DNA of 64,000 nt, from NCBI GenBank assembly GCA_018287875.1, contig JAGVVL010000025.1, positions 1,240,001 through 1,304,000 on the forward strand. Reading direction: 5' to 3'. Origin of the DNA: Nigrospora sphaerica. Taxonomy: Eukaryota; Ascomycota; Sordariomycetes; Amphisphaeriales; Apiosporaceae. The position numbers and the translations under genes are program-made. Under the pieces are notes generated by a model. It saw only the letters and a program-made list of their open reading frames with translations. It was not told where the DNA came from and searched no databases. Shown here piece after piece: positions 11,115-22,328 of the stretch (position 1 is its first letter; every line of letters begins with the position of its first letter).

Positions 11115-14067
11115 CTTGAACGGGCTTCCCTGCGTTGCAGGTGTAACAGGCAGGTCAGGCCAAGGAAGGTCCCTCACTGGGACGGGACTAGCCGGGCTAG
11201 TCTACCGCAAGACGCAGGTCGTGCGTGCGAGTTTGGGAGGACGGCGGTGGTGGCGGCCGGGCGTATTAGTCGGGCAGTATTGACGCGGCCTGCGGTTCTA
11301 ACATGCGTTACTCGTAGGTGACGTGACTGCCAGCAAGCAGTCCAGGAGCGACGGGGCGGTTTGGTGGTGAAGCGGCGAGGGCGTCGAGAAATGTTCGCAA
11401 GGGGGCGCCTGTAGGGTGCGTCGCTGAGACGGGCAAGTATCGGCGCTTCCTGTAAATGATCAAATTCCCGTCCCCTCGGTAGTTCCAGCAAAAATGATGG
11501 TCAAAGATCAGACAGACGGCGCGCCGGTCCACCGCCGCATGGAGAAGCGCCTCCCACGAGATCTCACGCGACGATTCCAAAATAGATGAGTGAAATGAGT
11601 GCTTGCCGAAAATGACAACACTTTTTCGGCCCCCTACCCTTAGGACGCTAGAAAGATCAGCCGAGGGTGAGGGAGGAGGAACCGATCGATGTATGTAGGA
11701 TGAGGTAGGTATGTACCTCTCGTCCAGCTGGGATAGGAAGGCAATTTCAATGGATAGGATTGGCTGGCTCGGCCTTGACCTCGCACGCGGCGCTGGTTCG
11801 GGCTCTGGCGCTGGCGCTGGTGCTGATGTATGATGATGTACCTCCGCCCGTGGTGCTGATGCTGCAGCTGCCGCTGCCGAATGCAACTGGACAGGATGTG
11901 CTGGAGCCTGCGCTGTTCAACGCTGCGTTGTACCGACGAGGGCAGGGCAACAGGGTTCTACGGTTTCGGGGGCAGATCGGGGGGTTAGACGGCATGGGAT
12001 TGGATTGCCTTGCCTAGCCTGCACGCTCAAAGTAAGATCGTGGCATCCCCAGCGCAACGGCAGTGTGTGCCTATCCGTCGCCGTACAATGGGCGGGGCTT
12101 GCGCATAGCATTTGGAGATGAGCTCTGAGTACATGATTAGTACCCGCCCTACTTTACGTCTCCATCGGGCCCAACGCTACGGCAGCCGGTGCGTGTACCT
12201 TTATTAGAATGAGGTCGTATGCCGCAGGTCTGCCGTGCCGAGCGTGCTTCGACTGCGTCCCATGCTGCAACAGGCCGGGCCCAGAAGAAGGCCCAGTCCG
12301 TCACACATGGGCGCTCCCAGCCAACGAACGACATTTGATCCAAGGTTCTTTTTTTGGCCTGCCGACCTCGCCCTCGCTCCCTTGATTTCCATCCCATCTA
12401 CACAGTACGGCATATGGGGGGGGGGGGGCCTGATGGGCAAAACGGGTCTCCGGGCAGCAACCATCGCCAGGGGGGGTTGCCCAATCCTTCCAATCCCATG
12501 ACGGAGACGGGCAAGACTCGATGGATAGGGGACAACGTATACGCGAGCATACGACTACGTATTCATCTGTACCTTATACCGGAGAGTAGCCGTCTATGTC
12601 ATAGCGCCGCGGGTGAGCGATAGGGCGGGCCCCTTGGCAAATGGGACCTGACCTGTCCCGGCCTAGTTGTACTCGTAGAGCTGGAGCCCTGCAGGCAGTC
12701 GGGTGGTTGCCCCCCCTGTGATGGGGGTCGTCCTGGCCAGCCTCCCATTGGAAGTCGAGAGGGGATGTGAAACAGGCAAATGACACAAGCAAGGGGGGCC
12801 TGGGTGCAGAGACCCCGAAGGCAGGCAAAGTTTCAAGACGTAGGTCAGACCACAGACGGGCCAGCAACAAGACGCGCAAGACCTGCTGGGTGCTAGGTAT
12901 GGTATGTCGTCTGCTACTGGCTAGTACCTTAGCGGGCAAGCAGCCCTGCGTGCCTCATCTCGGACCTTGGGCGAAACAGCCCAAGAGGCACAGTCCTGCC
13001 CAGCGGCCTGGTAGATTGCCGGAAAAGCCAACAGGTACCACTTCCCTTGCCAGACCTCACGTTCACGAGAGCCACTGGGCGGAGCCGAAGGGTCCTTACC
13101 CAGCTATACGGTCAGTGGACAGGCTGCCTCCTGCTTCCCCCGCCTCTGTCCCAACTTCCAATGCTCTCACCTCTTTTTCACCTCGCTCACTGGCCCGTCC
13201 CCTCAACGCTCTTCTGACACTTTCTATCCCGCTGCTGAAAAAGAACAAACCATTCCCCAACTGCTCTCGGCCAAGCCTCCGAGAACCCAAAGAATCCGCG
13301 TAACCAGGGGATACTACCCCAAAAGGAGATCATCGTCCACCGATCGCCACAAGACTGACTAGTCTGCATGCGACGAACTGCCTTCTTGGCTTGTGATTCC
13401 GAGCCCCCCTGGTCGCATTGCGTTCAAGGCACCCCTTGACTGCTTATTTCAGGTGCATACCCTTACATCGTACATCCAGTAGCCCATCGTGTATTTAACC
13501 CACCCCCACATGCACCTAAGAACCGCACCAGCACGGTGAATACACGGACGGCACACGGGACAGGCTGTCAGTTTGGAGGAAAAAGGAGCGACGTAACCGT
13601 CCACGACCGCATTGTTCTCCAGATGATGCTCAATATGGACTTCCCGATGCTAGAAAAGGCCCGTGGGATTTCCCAGTCGCCCACGCCGGAGCGGCGCACG
13701 ATAACGCAACAATAGCGGGCGGGAAGCTTTTCGATGGCCTGCCCAAGGCGAGCGCATGCTGACTGGCTGGCCAGCCTCACACACAATCCCAAGTCTGTGC
13801 CTCCCGGTTGCGAGACACTCAGCTTTTGGGGGGTGGGCGGACTTCGGGGACACCTCCCATCGCGCCACAGATCTCACTGGTCTTCCCTCTCTTCGCGAGG
13901 GCCTATCAGTACAAGCGGCTTGGCTGCTGCGCTTGTGTTGTCGATTGTGACGATCTTCTGTCGACATCTCACTTTTGGGTTTCGTCATCGGATCTGTCGG
14001 TACCACGATCGGAGATGATCTGGTCCCGAGATCGCGGACTGTTGCGCTCTCTTTCTCTCTCTGCTCA
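11115..14067. other. Gene-poor upstream region
   Basis: This lies upstream of the TeaC-like gene. Open frames up to 192 codons (11308-11886, minus) are Ala/Pro/Arg-rich, match no family I know and probably lie in the 5' leader or promoter. An imperfect GCTGGC-type repeat occurs at about 11795-11830, and a G tract at about 12416-12428. I see nothing else. Confidence 0.55.
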
Positions 14068-14239
14068 CTAACAGCGGCGGCTCGATAACCGCCACTCACT
14101 CAGGTTCCCGGCATCACCTATACCTGGCCCGAGGATAGCAAGGCCAGCAGGTCCATGCCAGCTCCCATCGCCCGACAGGGGCCCTGTCTCGGCGCGCAGA
14201 GGCCGAGACCGCGTGTCTTCGGCGGCCGGTTGGAGTTTC

Positions 14240-14622
14240 ACATCTCGTTTGCAAACCATGGTAATAAGCCTTCGATGTTCGGTTATCGGAAAACCACGTA
14301 AATCGATATCGACGCTGATGGTGACATTCCACCCGGTCCAGGGACTCGTGCGGTACAGGCGACCTGGCGCGATCCGATCGTCGCACCCGCCCGGCGCAGG
14401 GCCGAGTGACGGGTTGACGGCCAGCAGGATATCCATGGCCGTCTTGGCGTACAAGGCCAGGCCGACGCGCGAGCCGGCGTTGTTGGCGACGCGCCACACA
14501 CCGCAGCGCTTGGTCGTGCCGTCGGGCGAGCTGGAAACCGACCGGCGTCGCCCATCTCTCCGGCGCGCACTCGCGGCCGCCGTGCGGGGGTTCGTCGTGT
14601 CGCCCGAGGGCGCCAGGGCCAC
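14240..14622 (-). pseudogene. Possible LysM-like gene fragment
   Basis: One minus-strand frame contains a stretch beginning around CGVWRVANN and running through TAMDILLAVNPSLG and GCDDRIAPGRLYR. It resembles a LysM repeat (hydrophobic core, T..DLL..NPS.., Cys, then a PG..Y end). LysM domains bind chitin and are common in fungal secreted effectors. No start codon, signal peptide or intact flanking exon is visible; plausible pieces lie in other frames further upstream (around 14650-14770). A decayed gene or an unresolved multi-exon gene are both possible, and chance similarity is not excluded. The limits given are approximate. Confidence 0.25.
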
Positions 14623-14809
14623 GGGGCGCGCGACTCCGTGGGCAGCTGCCCGCAGCCGTGCGAGATCCCCGGGTTGAACCAGTTGAGTCCTCCGTCAGAT
14701 AACAAAGCGCCTTCTTCGTCAAGTGGGTGCAGGCCCAGGGCGCCAACCACCCGCGGAAGACGATGCGCACCGACCCGAGCTACCCTCGGTTCAACTCGCC
14801 CATCGTCGT

Positions 14810-14927
14810 CGATGCTGCCACCCTCAAGAGCCTACGCGCCCTACCGGACCGGCCGTCCGGGTTCGACGCCACCACCCTCGAGACCCTGCGGGCCCCGCCG
14901 GACCCGCAGTCCGGTTTCGCCGCCGGG
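14810..14927. repeat. Imperfect tandem repeat, two units of about 54 bp
   Basis: Two diverged copies of a unit of about 54 bp lie side by side. Each carries GCCACCCTC-type starts, followed by CCTRCGSGCC and CCGGACC...CAGTCCGG/CCGTCCGG. On the plus strand an open frame reads the pair as ATLKSLRALPDRPSGF and TTLETLRAPPDPQSGF. Whether it is translated is unknown. Confidence 0.5.
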
Positions 14928-15049
14928 TTGTCTGAGGGCGACATCGCACACGCCTTGAGGCGAGGGTGTGGGTGTACGACATCGGGTGCGTGACTGGACG
15001 TGAGTATTTCGGGGATTACGATTACCACCCTAACTACCGCGGCTGAACG

Positions 15050-16261
15050 AAGGTCGACGTTGCGTCTTTAGAGTATTACTGGTTTACGAGGGTGTCGAGG
15101 CCAGGTGGCAGACATGGGTTGCGTTAGGAGGTCATTTGGCATTGAATGCGTCAGTCACCATAGGCTCTTATCATAAAGTACATTAGGAAAGCTCTGTGCC
15201 GCGTGATCAATCATGGCCTTCGAACTTGCGTAAACCGCATGATGTTACTGGGAATGCAGTTCGGCCGGATCGCGTTGTTGTACATACTTTTCACACACAC
15301 TTTGCACCACGAGCTGTGACCCAGCAAATCGCGTTTACAATCTCCTCAGCTGTAGCCTTTCGTGGTGGACCCTGTTCGGCAGCTGATGGAGATTACCTTA
15401 ACTGAGCCATGAGTTCCCGACAACCGGCATGCCGGCGTTGCCATGTTCAATTGGACCCAACCGGCCTGCCCTTAACATCTTCCCCGCCAATTCGCCGCTG
15501 CAAACTACCTGGCACTATCCCTGGCCTTGCATCGCAGTGAATGATAACTAGGTGCTGTCTGAAAACGCGTGGGGGCCAAGGGGAGGCAGAGCTCAACAGA
15601 AAACTGGGCGGCCCAGCCGGTTGTTCCCCTGCCTTTGTGAATGGCGATTCTACTCTTTTGCCAGCAAGCCGCCTCCCTACGGAATGCCAGCATCAGACAT
15701 GCGTCCGGCCAACCAGCCGAGACGGCCTGGAACAGTGAGCGGAAGGAGTTGGGAGCCTGAAAAGAGGCAGTACGGGTACCGGCCCGAGGCTATCGCGCCA
15801 GTTATGCCGGCGCGGGAAAGCAGTAGGTACTCCGTATTGTACCTAGGAAGGTTTGTCTGGCGAATAACACGACTAGAACGGAGCAATTCTTGACGGCGCT
15901 GGAGAAGCCGGGGATAGGAGCTTGCCTAAGTATGTGTTTACCTACCTCTTGGTCCAATCTACTTCGTATGAGCCATACGATAAAGTGCCGTGGACCATGG
16001 TCAGGCTGAAGAGATGGTCGAACTACCGAGGGCTTGCCAGGGCTTGCGTCTCCCGTCCCGCTGCTTCAGCTATCTATATTGTGTGTGGCTGGGATGTTGA
16101 CATCATGCATGCCGGGGACCAAAAGCCTCGAGCTGAATCGTGTCGCCTTTTCGCGCGCCAATAGACCTCCCCAAGACAGCATTTCGCGACCGTTCTGGAG
16201 CGGCATTTCCGCCCGTTTGTCTCGTTCTGTTCGCACGTTAAAGTGACGGCCAGTACCCATA
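15050..16261. other. Intergenic upstream of photolyase
   Basis: No supported gene. This is the presumed promoter of the photolyase gene, somewhat more AT-rich than the surroundings. No specific light-response element could be assigned by eye. Confidence 0.55.
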
Positions 16262-18200
16262 ATGAGCAAACCACGGGTTCTCTACTGGTTCCGAACCGAT
16301 CTGCGCCTTCACGACTCGCCCGCCTTGAAGGCGGCCCTCGATCTGAATCCCGAGGTCTTGTGGCCCATCTTCACGTGGGATCCTCACTACGTCTACCGAT
16401 CGAAGGGCGGGGTGAACAGATGGCAGTTTTTGTAAGCAGAGTCCCCCGGCGGGCTCCTGGTTTGCATAGGCTAACGCATCCCCCTCTCCCAGACTCGACT
16501 GCCAGAATGACTTGTCCGAGTCAATCACCAAACTCAATCCAAAGTCAAAACTGTTCGTCCTCCGCGAGGGCCCGCAGACGCTGCTCCCCAAGCTCTTTAA
16601 GGCCTGGAGGGTCACCCACTTGGTTTTCGAGAAGGACACGGACGCCTACGCTCGCGAGAGGGACCGCGTCGTCGCCGCGTTGGCCGACGAGGCCGGCGTA
16701 GAGGTCATCACTCGCTACGGGCGAACGCTATGGGACAGCGACGAGGTCGTCGCCAAAAACGGCGGAAAGCCCACCATGTCCATCACGCAGCTTCAGGCAG
16801 CAGGGAAGAAGGTTGGCCAAATACCGAGGCCGATTGCGACGCCCCAGCACTTGCCCGACCCGGGAGAGACGCCGCTGGACTTTGAGCAAGATGTGCCGGG
16901 CCGCCGCCCCGATCTCACCACGCCGCTGCGGGACAAGGAATTCAAGCCGTACACCGGCATCGCAGGACCCAAGGGTGATTTCGCTCCCGAGACCCTGGAC
17001 GAGCTAGGTTTTGCGGCGGCCACAACTCCCCATCGTGGCGGCGAAACAAAGGCACTAGCGATGCTGGATCGTATCATGGCCGACGAGAGATATGCGGCTA
17101 CTTTCCAGAAGCCCAAAACTAGTCCTGCGGCGTTTGAACCCCAGTCGACGACGCTTCTCTCGCCCTTTCACCATTTCGGCGCCCTCTCCCCCCGACTGTT
17201 CTACTGGCGCGTCCAGGACCTAGTCGAGAGTTACAAGGGCGCCTCGACCCCCCCGGAAAGCCTGACTGGCCAGATTTTGTTTCGTGACATGTATTTCGCT
17301 GCCCAAGCGGCCATAGGCTCACCGTTCGTGCAGGCACTGAACAACCCATACTGCCGCTTCATCCCGTGGCACCTGCCTTCCAAAGTCGACGAAAACACCG
17401 AAACTGGGACTAATGCAATCAGTGGCGAGTACCACATCGACTCACCCCAAGCAGGTCAGTGGTTCCAGCGGTGGAAAGCAGGTGTCACAGGCTTTCCATG
17501 GATCGATGCACTCATGCGCCAGCTGAAGCACGATGGTTGGATTCACCACCTGGGACGGCACTCAGTGGCCTGCTTCCTGACGCGAGGCGGTTGCTACATC
17601 CATTGGGAAAGGGGCGCCGACGTCTTCGAGGAGTGGCTGCTTGACCATGAGCCTGCCTGTAACGCGGGTAACTGGCAATGGCTGTCCTGTACGGCCTTCT
17701 TTTCCCAGTTCTTTCGATGCTACAGTCCCGTTGCGTTCGGGCAGAAGTGGGACAAGGAGGGCGCCCTGATACGGCGATGGGTGCCCGAGCTCGGGAAGCT
17801 GGATTCCAAGTTCATCTATGAGCCCTGGAAGGCAAGCAAGGCGGCATTGGACAAGGCGGGCGTCCGGATCGTCGGCGACGGACTTGGCGAGCCTGTGCAG
17901 GGGACGTATCCCGAGCCCATGCTGGACTTTGCCGAGAGGAGAAAGACGTGCTTGGCCGCGATGAAGACGGCCTACTCGGTTGGGCTGTACGGCGACGACG
18001 AGAGGGTCAAGAGCGGCACCTGGAGGGAGCTCTTTGAACAGGCCGGCGCGGTGGAAATGCAAGACGAGGGTAGCCACGACGACGCCGATGGGGAGCATGC
18101 GGACAAAGTCGATCATCAGTCGCGTAAAAGGAAGCCCGAGGTAGTAAAGAAGGGCCCAATGGATCGGCACGTCAAGAAGCTGAAGAGGGACGGTGCGTGA
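16262..18200 (+). CDS. Animal-type (6-4) photolyase / cryptochrome
   Basis: Two exons (16262-16431, 16493-18200) around a 61-nt intron encode 625 residues. The N terminus VLYWFRTDLRLHDSPAL is the photolyase Rossmann-type domain. The C-terminal FAD-binding domain carries GQILFRDMYF, TGFPWIDALMRQL, GWIHHLGRHSVACFLTRG and NWQWLSCTAFF. The HHLxRH signature (His408, His409, His413) and the CFLTRG/WLSC..F motifs fit animal-type cryptochromes and (6-4) photolyases, as in Trichoderma Cry1 and Cercospora Phl1, rather than class I CPD photolyases, which have a different helix here. The expected role is flavin- and light-dependent repair of pyrimidine (6-4) pyrimidone lesions, possibly also light signalling. 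A basic tail (RKRKPEVVKKG, HVKKLKR) looks like a nuclear localisation signal. The start ATG is the first in frame and gives the conserved N terminus directly. Confidence 0.92.
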
Positions 18201-21200
18201 GCTGTTGCGTACGAACGGTCCTACCACCTGCGGTCTTGGTAGCAATCCCAGCAGCGTCGGCAGAAGCGTCAGGCCCCCTTGGCAGCTGAAGGAATGACTC
18301 GAGGCGCGAACCAACAACCGTCCTCTGAGCTGCTAGTGTTTTAATATACTACCTGTTCACCATGCCATCTCCCCATCCGCTCTTTCTTCTAGCATCGGCC
18401 GCGCTGGGGCGTGTCACAGCTATCGCATATAACAGGTTGAAATACCCGGGCATACCTTCTCATGCCATAACGTAACAGCTACCTGTATAAGACTTGCAGT
18501 GCATACATGTAATCCTAGGTGATCGTTGCACTATTAGGGAAGTATATAGATAGGAGATCTAAACGCTACGTTAACCACTGATGACGCAGTATTTCATAAT
18601 ACTTCGCTGCCTTCACCTTTGAATCAGTGGTCTTACGCGGGTCCCCCTACCGGCGGCTCCCTTTGTTTGGTCAAGAAAAACGACACACCGGCGGTTGCGA
18701 AAACATCAGGGGCACTGAAGAATCCAAAGGATGGCGTCACAACTCCTCGGCTTACAGTATATATAAATGCAACTATGCGCCCGCAATGACAGTCACTTTA
18801 ACAGCAGCTATGCTTGATCTCATCCGTAAGTATGACTCACAGGCCAATACTTACAGACTTTCTACTTGACTGGCCAGGTAGGGGGTCGATCGAGCACCTT
18901 GATGCGAAGAAGGGTAACACGAGCGCCCCTTAGCAAGGGTACGAACGGGCGCCTGCTTAGCCGCAGGCTCTAGGATGAATTCGACTATCACATGCTTCAC
19001 TCTGGGTCCTTGTCTAGTCCTACGACTGCTAATCCTAGCGCTGCCTTGCTCATTCCCCTCTTGATCATGTAACCCAGGCACTTGAGTGCACACAATAATT
19101 GACAAGCTTTTCCTCACTTCGGATCATCTACAGTATGGCACCCTGCAAAGTGCGGTTTTATGGGGCGGGAATGGTACTTGCTGAACTGCCCAAACAACTT
19201 CACACGCCATCGTAGGCCATGGAGGGGACAAATCCGTCATAGGCACGAGTGCATCACGACCCAACCCGCAGAATCTCGCCTGACATGACACCTCACATGC
19301 CCTGCCTTTTCTCGTATGCATAAGAGTAGGACAACTCCATGCTGTAATACCCATTGAAGGCCCCCTCTCCCTCCTTCTCTCTCGTCCTCTTCTGCTACGT
19401 CTGTTCACATGCAGGGGTGTATTTGGAGGTTAGGCATCCAAATATGTTGCAGACCAGTAGTAGGATGCCTCGGTGGACCGCCTCGTTTGTTTGCCTGCCC
19501 GTCTGCCCTAAGCCGAAGACCGGAACATCGATGGTGGCGCGCTTTGTGTGCCCATCGTGTCTCTTCCCCCCCCTCCCGCGGTTCGACCGGAATGAATCAT
19601 CGACAAGCCGGCATGTCCCATCCTTCAATCCCCCTAAGCTGCCTCCAGTTTGGCCCTCGGCGTCCCGAGTCCCAGCACATATGTCCCACGTTCCATTCGA
19701 AAAAAGACCCACGTTACATGGTGCCGGGGCGTCTTGGTTACGCCGCCCCTGGTATCGACGGATGGCGCGATGGGATGAAGTAGCTCTCCACGCTGGAGGG
19801 AGAAGGGGTAGGAGGATGAGGATGAATGGCTTTGTACGACCAGCCAGCCCCCGCATAACACCCTCATACCACATAGCCTTATCTAGAACGGGGACAGCCT
19901 CAGGCGGTATGCCAATTCTTTGGCGCATCGACGGTCGGGATCAGAAAACCCATCATTTTCTTCTGGCGTTCTCGGCGTCACCCACACCCTCCCTGCACTT
20001 AAGTTGGGCGTGCTTCTTTTCTGCCCGTGGCGCCAGGGCCTTCCTCCCCGCCCTTTTGCCATTCGACCTTTTCCCAACTTGCATCCTCTCTGCTGCCATG
20101 GATTGGACGCCTCCGCCATCGTCTCCCAGTACAAGAGGCCGGCCCTTGGGGCGGACGATCTCCCCTAGCCTTTAATAGCCGGGGCTCTGAAAAATGATGG
20201 GTTTGTCTCGTGTATTTTCCGAGCGCCGTGACCAGTAGAGACGAGCAGCCCCCACGGGGCCAGCAGAGCCAAGATTCGGTCCAAATATATATGGGGGGCG
20301 ATGCGGGTATGCCTCCGGGCTGCTTGGATTTGCTTGAGAGTAACGTGGAAACATGACAGGAGCGGTGGATCCGCAGTTTCGCTGCTGAGGTTCAGGCGTA
20401 GGAGAGAAGGCCAATGTAGCTACGTAGGCTACCTAGAGGACATTACCGTCACCGAGCCCTCGGATTGGCGGCAACAGCCTGGAATTCAGCCTTTGCAAGT
20501 CACAAAAAAAGGTCGCTAAACCCGGATCACGCCAAGCAGGTTTATGTTTCTACCATAGGACACCAGGCTTGAGACGGTCCAGCGCAACCAACGGCAAATT
20601 CCATTCCTATTTTTGTTATCATGGTTTCTCCGTTTTTCTATGCCAGAAATCACATCACCCAACGTGCATATAGCCAATGTGAATGAGGGGTTGTTAGTGG
20701 TGGCGTTTGGATCCTTCATTATGATGGTGTCTGGCGGCAAGGGCGACACTTGAGCCGGGCGTCGGTACGTTGCCCGAGCCTGGTACAAGGAAAGATTTTA
20801 ACAGCCTGGTTATTCGCCAGAGAAGTGGCGGTCAACAAGGCTGGACCTTTACTGGATAACTTCTGCGACGAAGTGAAAAGTACTCGGCATGCGTTGTGGC
20901 TGCGAATGCTGCACATGCGCTGACACACACCATATACCCAGGGCGAAACTCCCAAGAGGGGCACCGACGACGCCCTGGAAGGCTTATATGCGGTGGAGAT
21001 GGTGTGATGCGGGGAGGTTCTCGGTGGTCACCTTGATGTGCTATTGCAGAGCCTCATAAATTGTTCCGAAACACGTGTTTGGGGAGAGTGCCAAGACCCA
21101 GCAGTTGGCAAACGCATCTCGATGGCTTATCAGCAAAGCGGTAGGGCAGAGCGCGCTTGGGAAAAGCCCCGGCCGATATGTACGTGATTACCCGTCATGA

Positions 21201-22328
21201 CGGCATATACTTTGCAGACGCCATCCTTTATGTACTACCTCTTTCCTATGCGGGAATCAGGTCAGGGCTTGCCCGGGCTGGGGGCAGGACTATCGACTGC
21301 GCCCGACTACTGAAGCAGCAGGCTGGCTTTCCATGACACCCAAGGCGTCAGGCAACCAAAGTGGAAGGGGGGCGCCAAAAGCATAGGCGCATGCACGGGA
21401 AACCAGGCAACCGGAGCGGTGGTTGCCTTGAAAGAGAGGGAGGGCGAACTGAACAACCGCTGGTGAAGGGTGCCATGTTTTCTTGTTTTTCGCTTCAGTT
21501 TGTCGGTACAACGCTGAGTACCTACGATACCGCCATCGCAGCTGGCATGGGCTGGTCGAGAGCTGGACTGTCCAGGGAGAATCTCAATGCCCAGCGCCCA
21601 GGCTTGGCTTCCAATTCTTGATGGCCGGCAACCATGTTACAAACCAATGGGAACCCATGCGTTTTGGATCTGGCTGTGCCCTCGTTGGACAGCCGCTGGT
21701 CCTGCACGCCGTCTGACACCAAAGGCTTTCTAGACGCGATATGCCCAGCGTGTTCGTCCACCCACATCCACCACGGCCATGCGGCGGTCGACACAGGAGA
21801 CGAGGGCAGAGGGAGCACTCCAATATGCAGACTCGGCTAGGATTCCTTTCCATGTCGATCCACTCGCCTAACATAGACGTCCGCCCCTCTTCTCTACCAA
21901 GGTATCGTCTGTCGTACCACGCCGTGCGTCCGTTGCTGCATTTCCTGCCCCATGGTGGATGTATTCCACGGATCATGTCCCGCAACGATTGCTTGATTTG
22001 TAGGACCTACGTTCCATGGAAAGTCCACCTTCACACCGAAGAGGCTCAGGCTAGCCTTGCTCGTGAGCCCCGGGACAGGTATATACCACGGCTCCCCCAA
22101 CCTTCTTGCGAGGTTGACCGGTCTGCCTTGTCAGGTTCCTTCCTCAACTACAAATTGTAGAAAGGTGTCAGTCGACTTTCGCCCGGCTATCGGGCCATCA
22201 CTTGAGACAACACATCATATTACCTCGCCCCCACCTCTTCCCGACAGTCACCGGCTGGCTCCCTTACCGAGGCCAGACGAGCTATCCTCTTCACCCGCCT
22301 TGTGCCAGACCTTGCCTGTCGACTGAAC
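18201..22328. other. Gene-poor region, 4.1 kb
   Basis: No supported gene. Bases 18330-18620 are AT-rich. An open frame of 273 codons at 19354-20175 (plus) lacks an ATG start and a recognisable domain and is mirrored by long frames on the other strand, so it is treated as chance. The right end is the promoter of the unknown gene at 22329. Confidence 0.55.

Noticed and set aside
11308..11886. 192-codon minus-strand frame with an Ala/Pro/Glu-rich start
   Set aside because: Lies in the upstream region of the TeaC-like gene, has simple-sequence composition and no recognisable family; more likely leader or promoter DNA.
18330..18620. AT-rich block as a RIP-mutated transposon
   Set aside because: Too short and without residual transposase similarity or repeated copies in the window; a dinucleotide RIP index would be needed to revisit it.
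19354..20175. 273-codon open frame on the plus strand
   Set aside because: Starts at a non-ATG codon, shows no domain, is rich in Pro/Arg/Ser/Cys, and is overlapped by long antisense frames, as expected by chance in GC-rich DNA.
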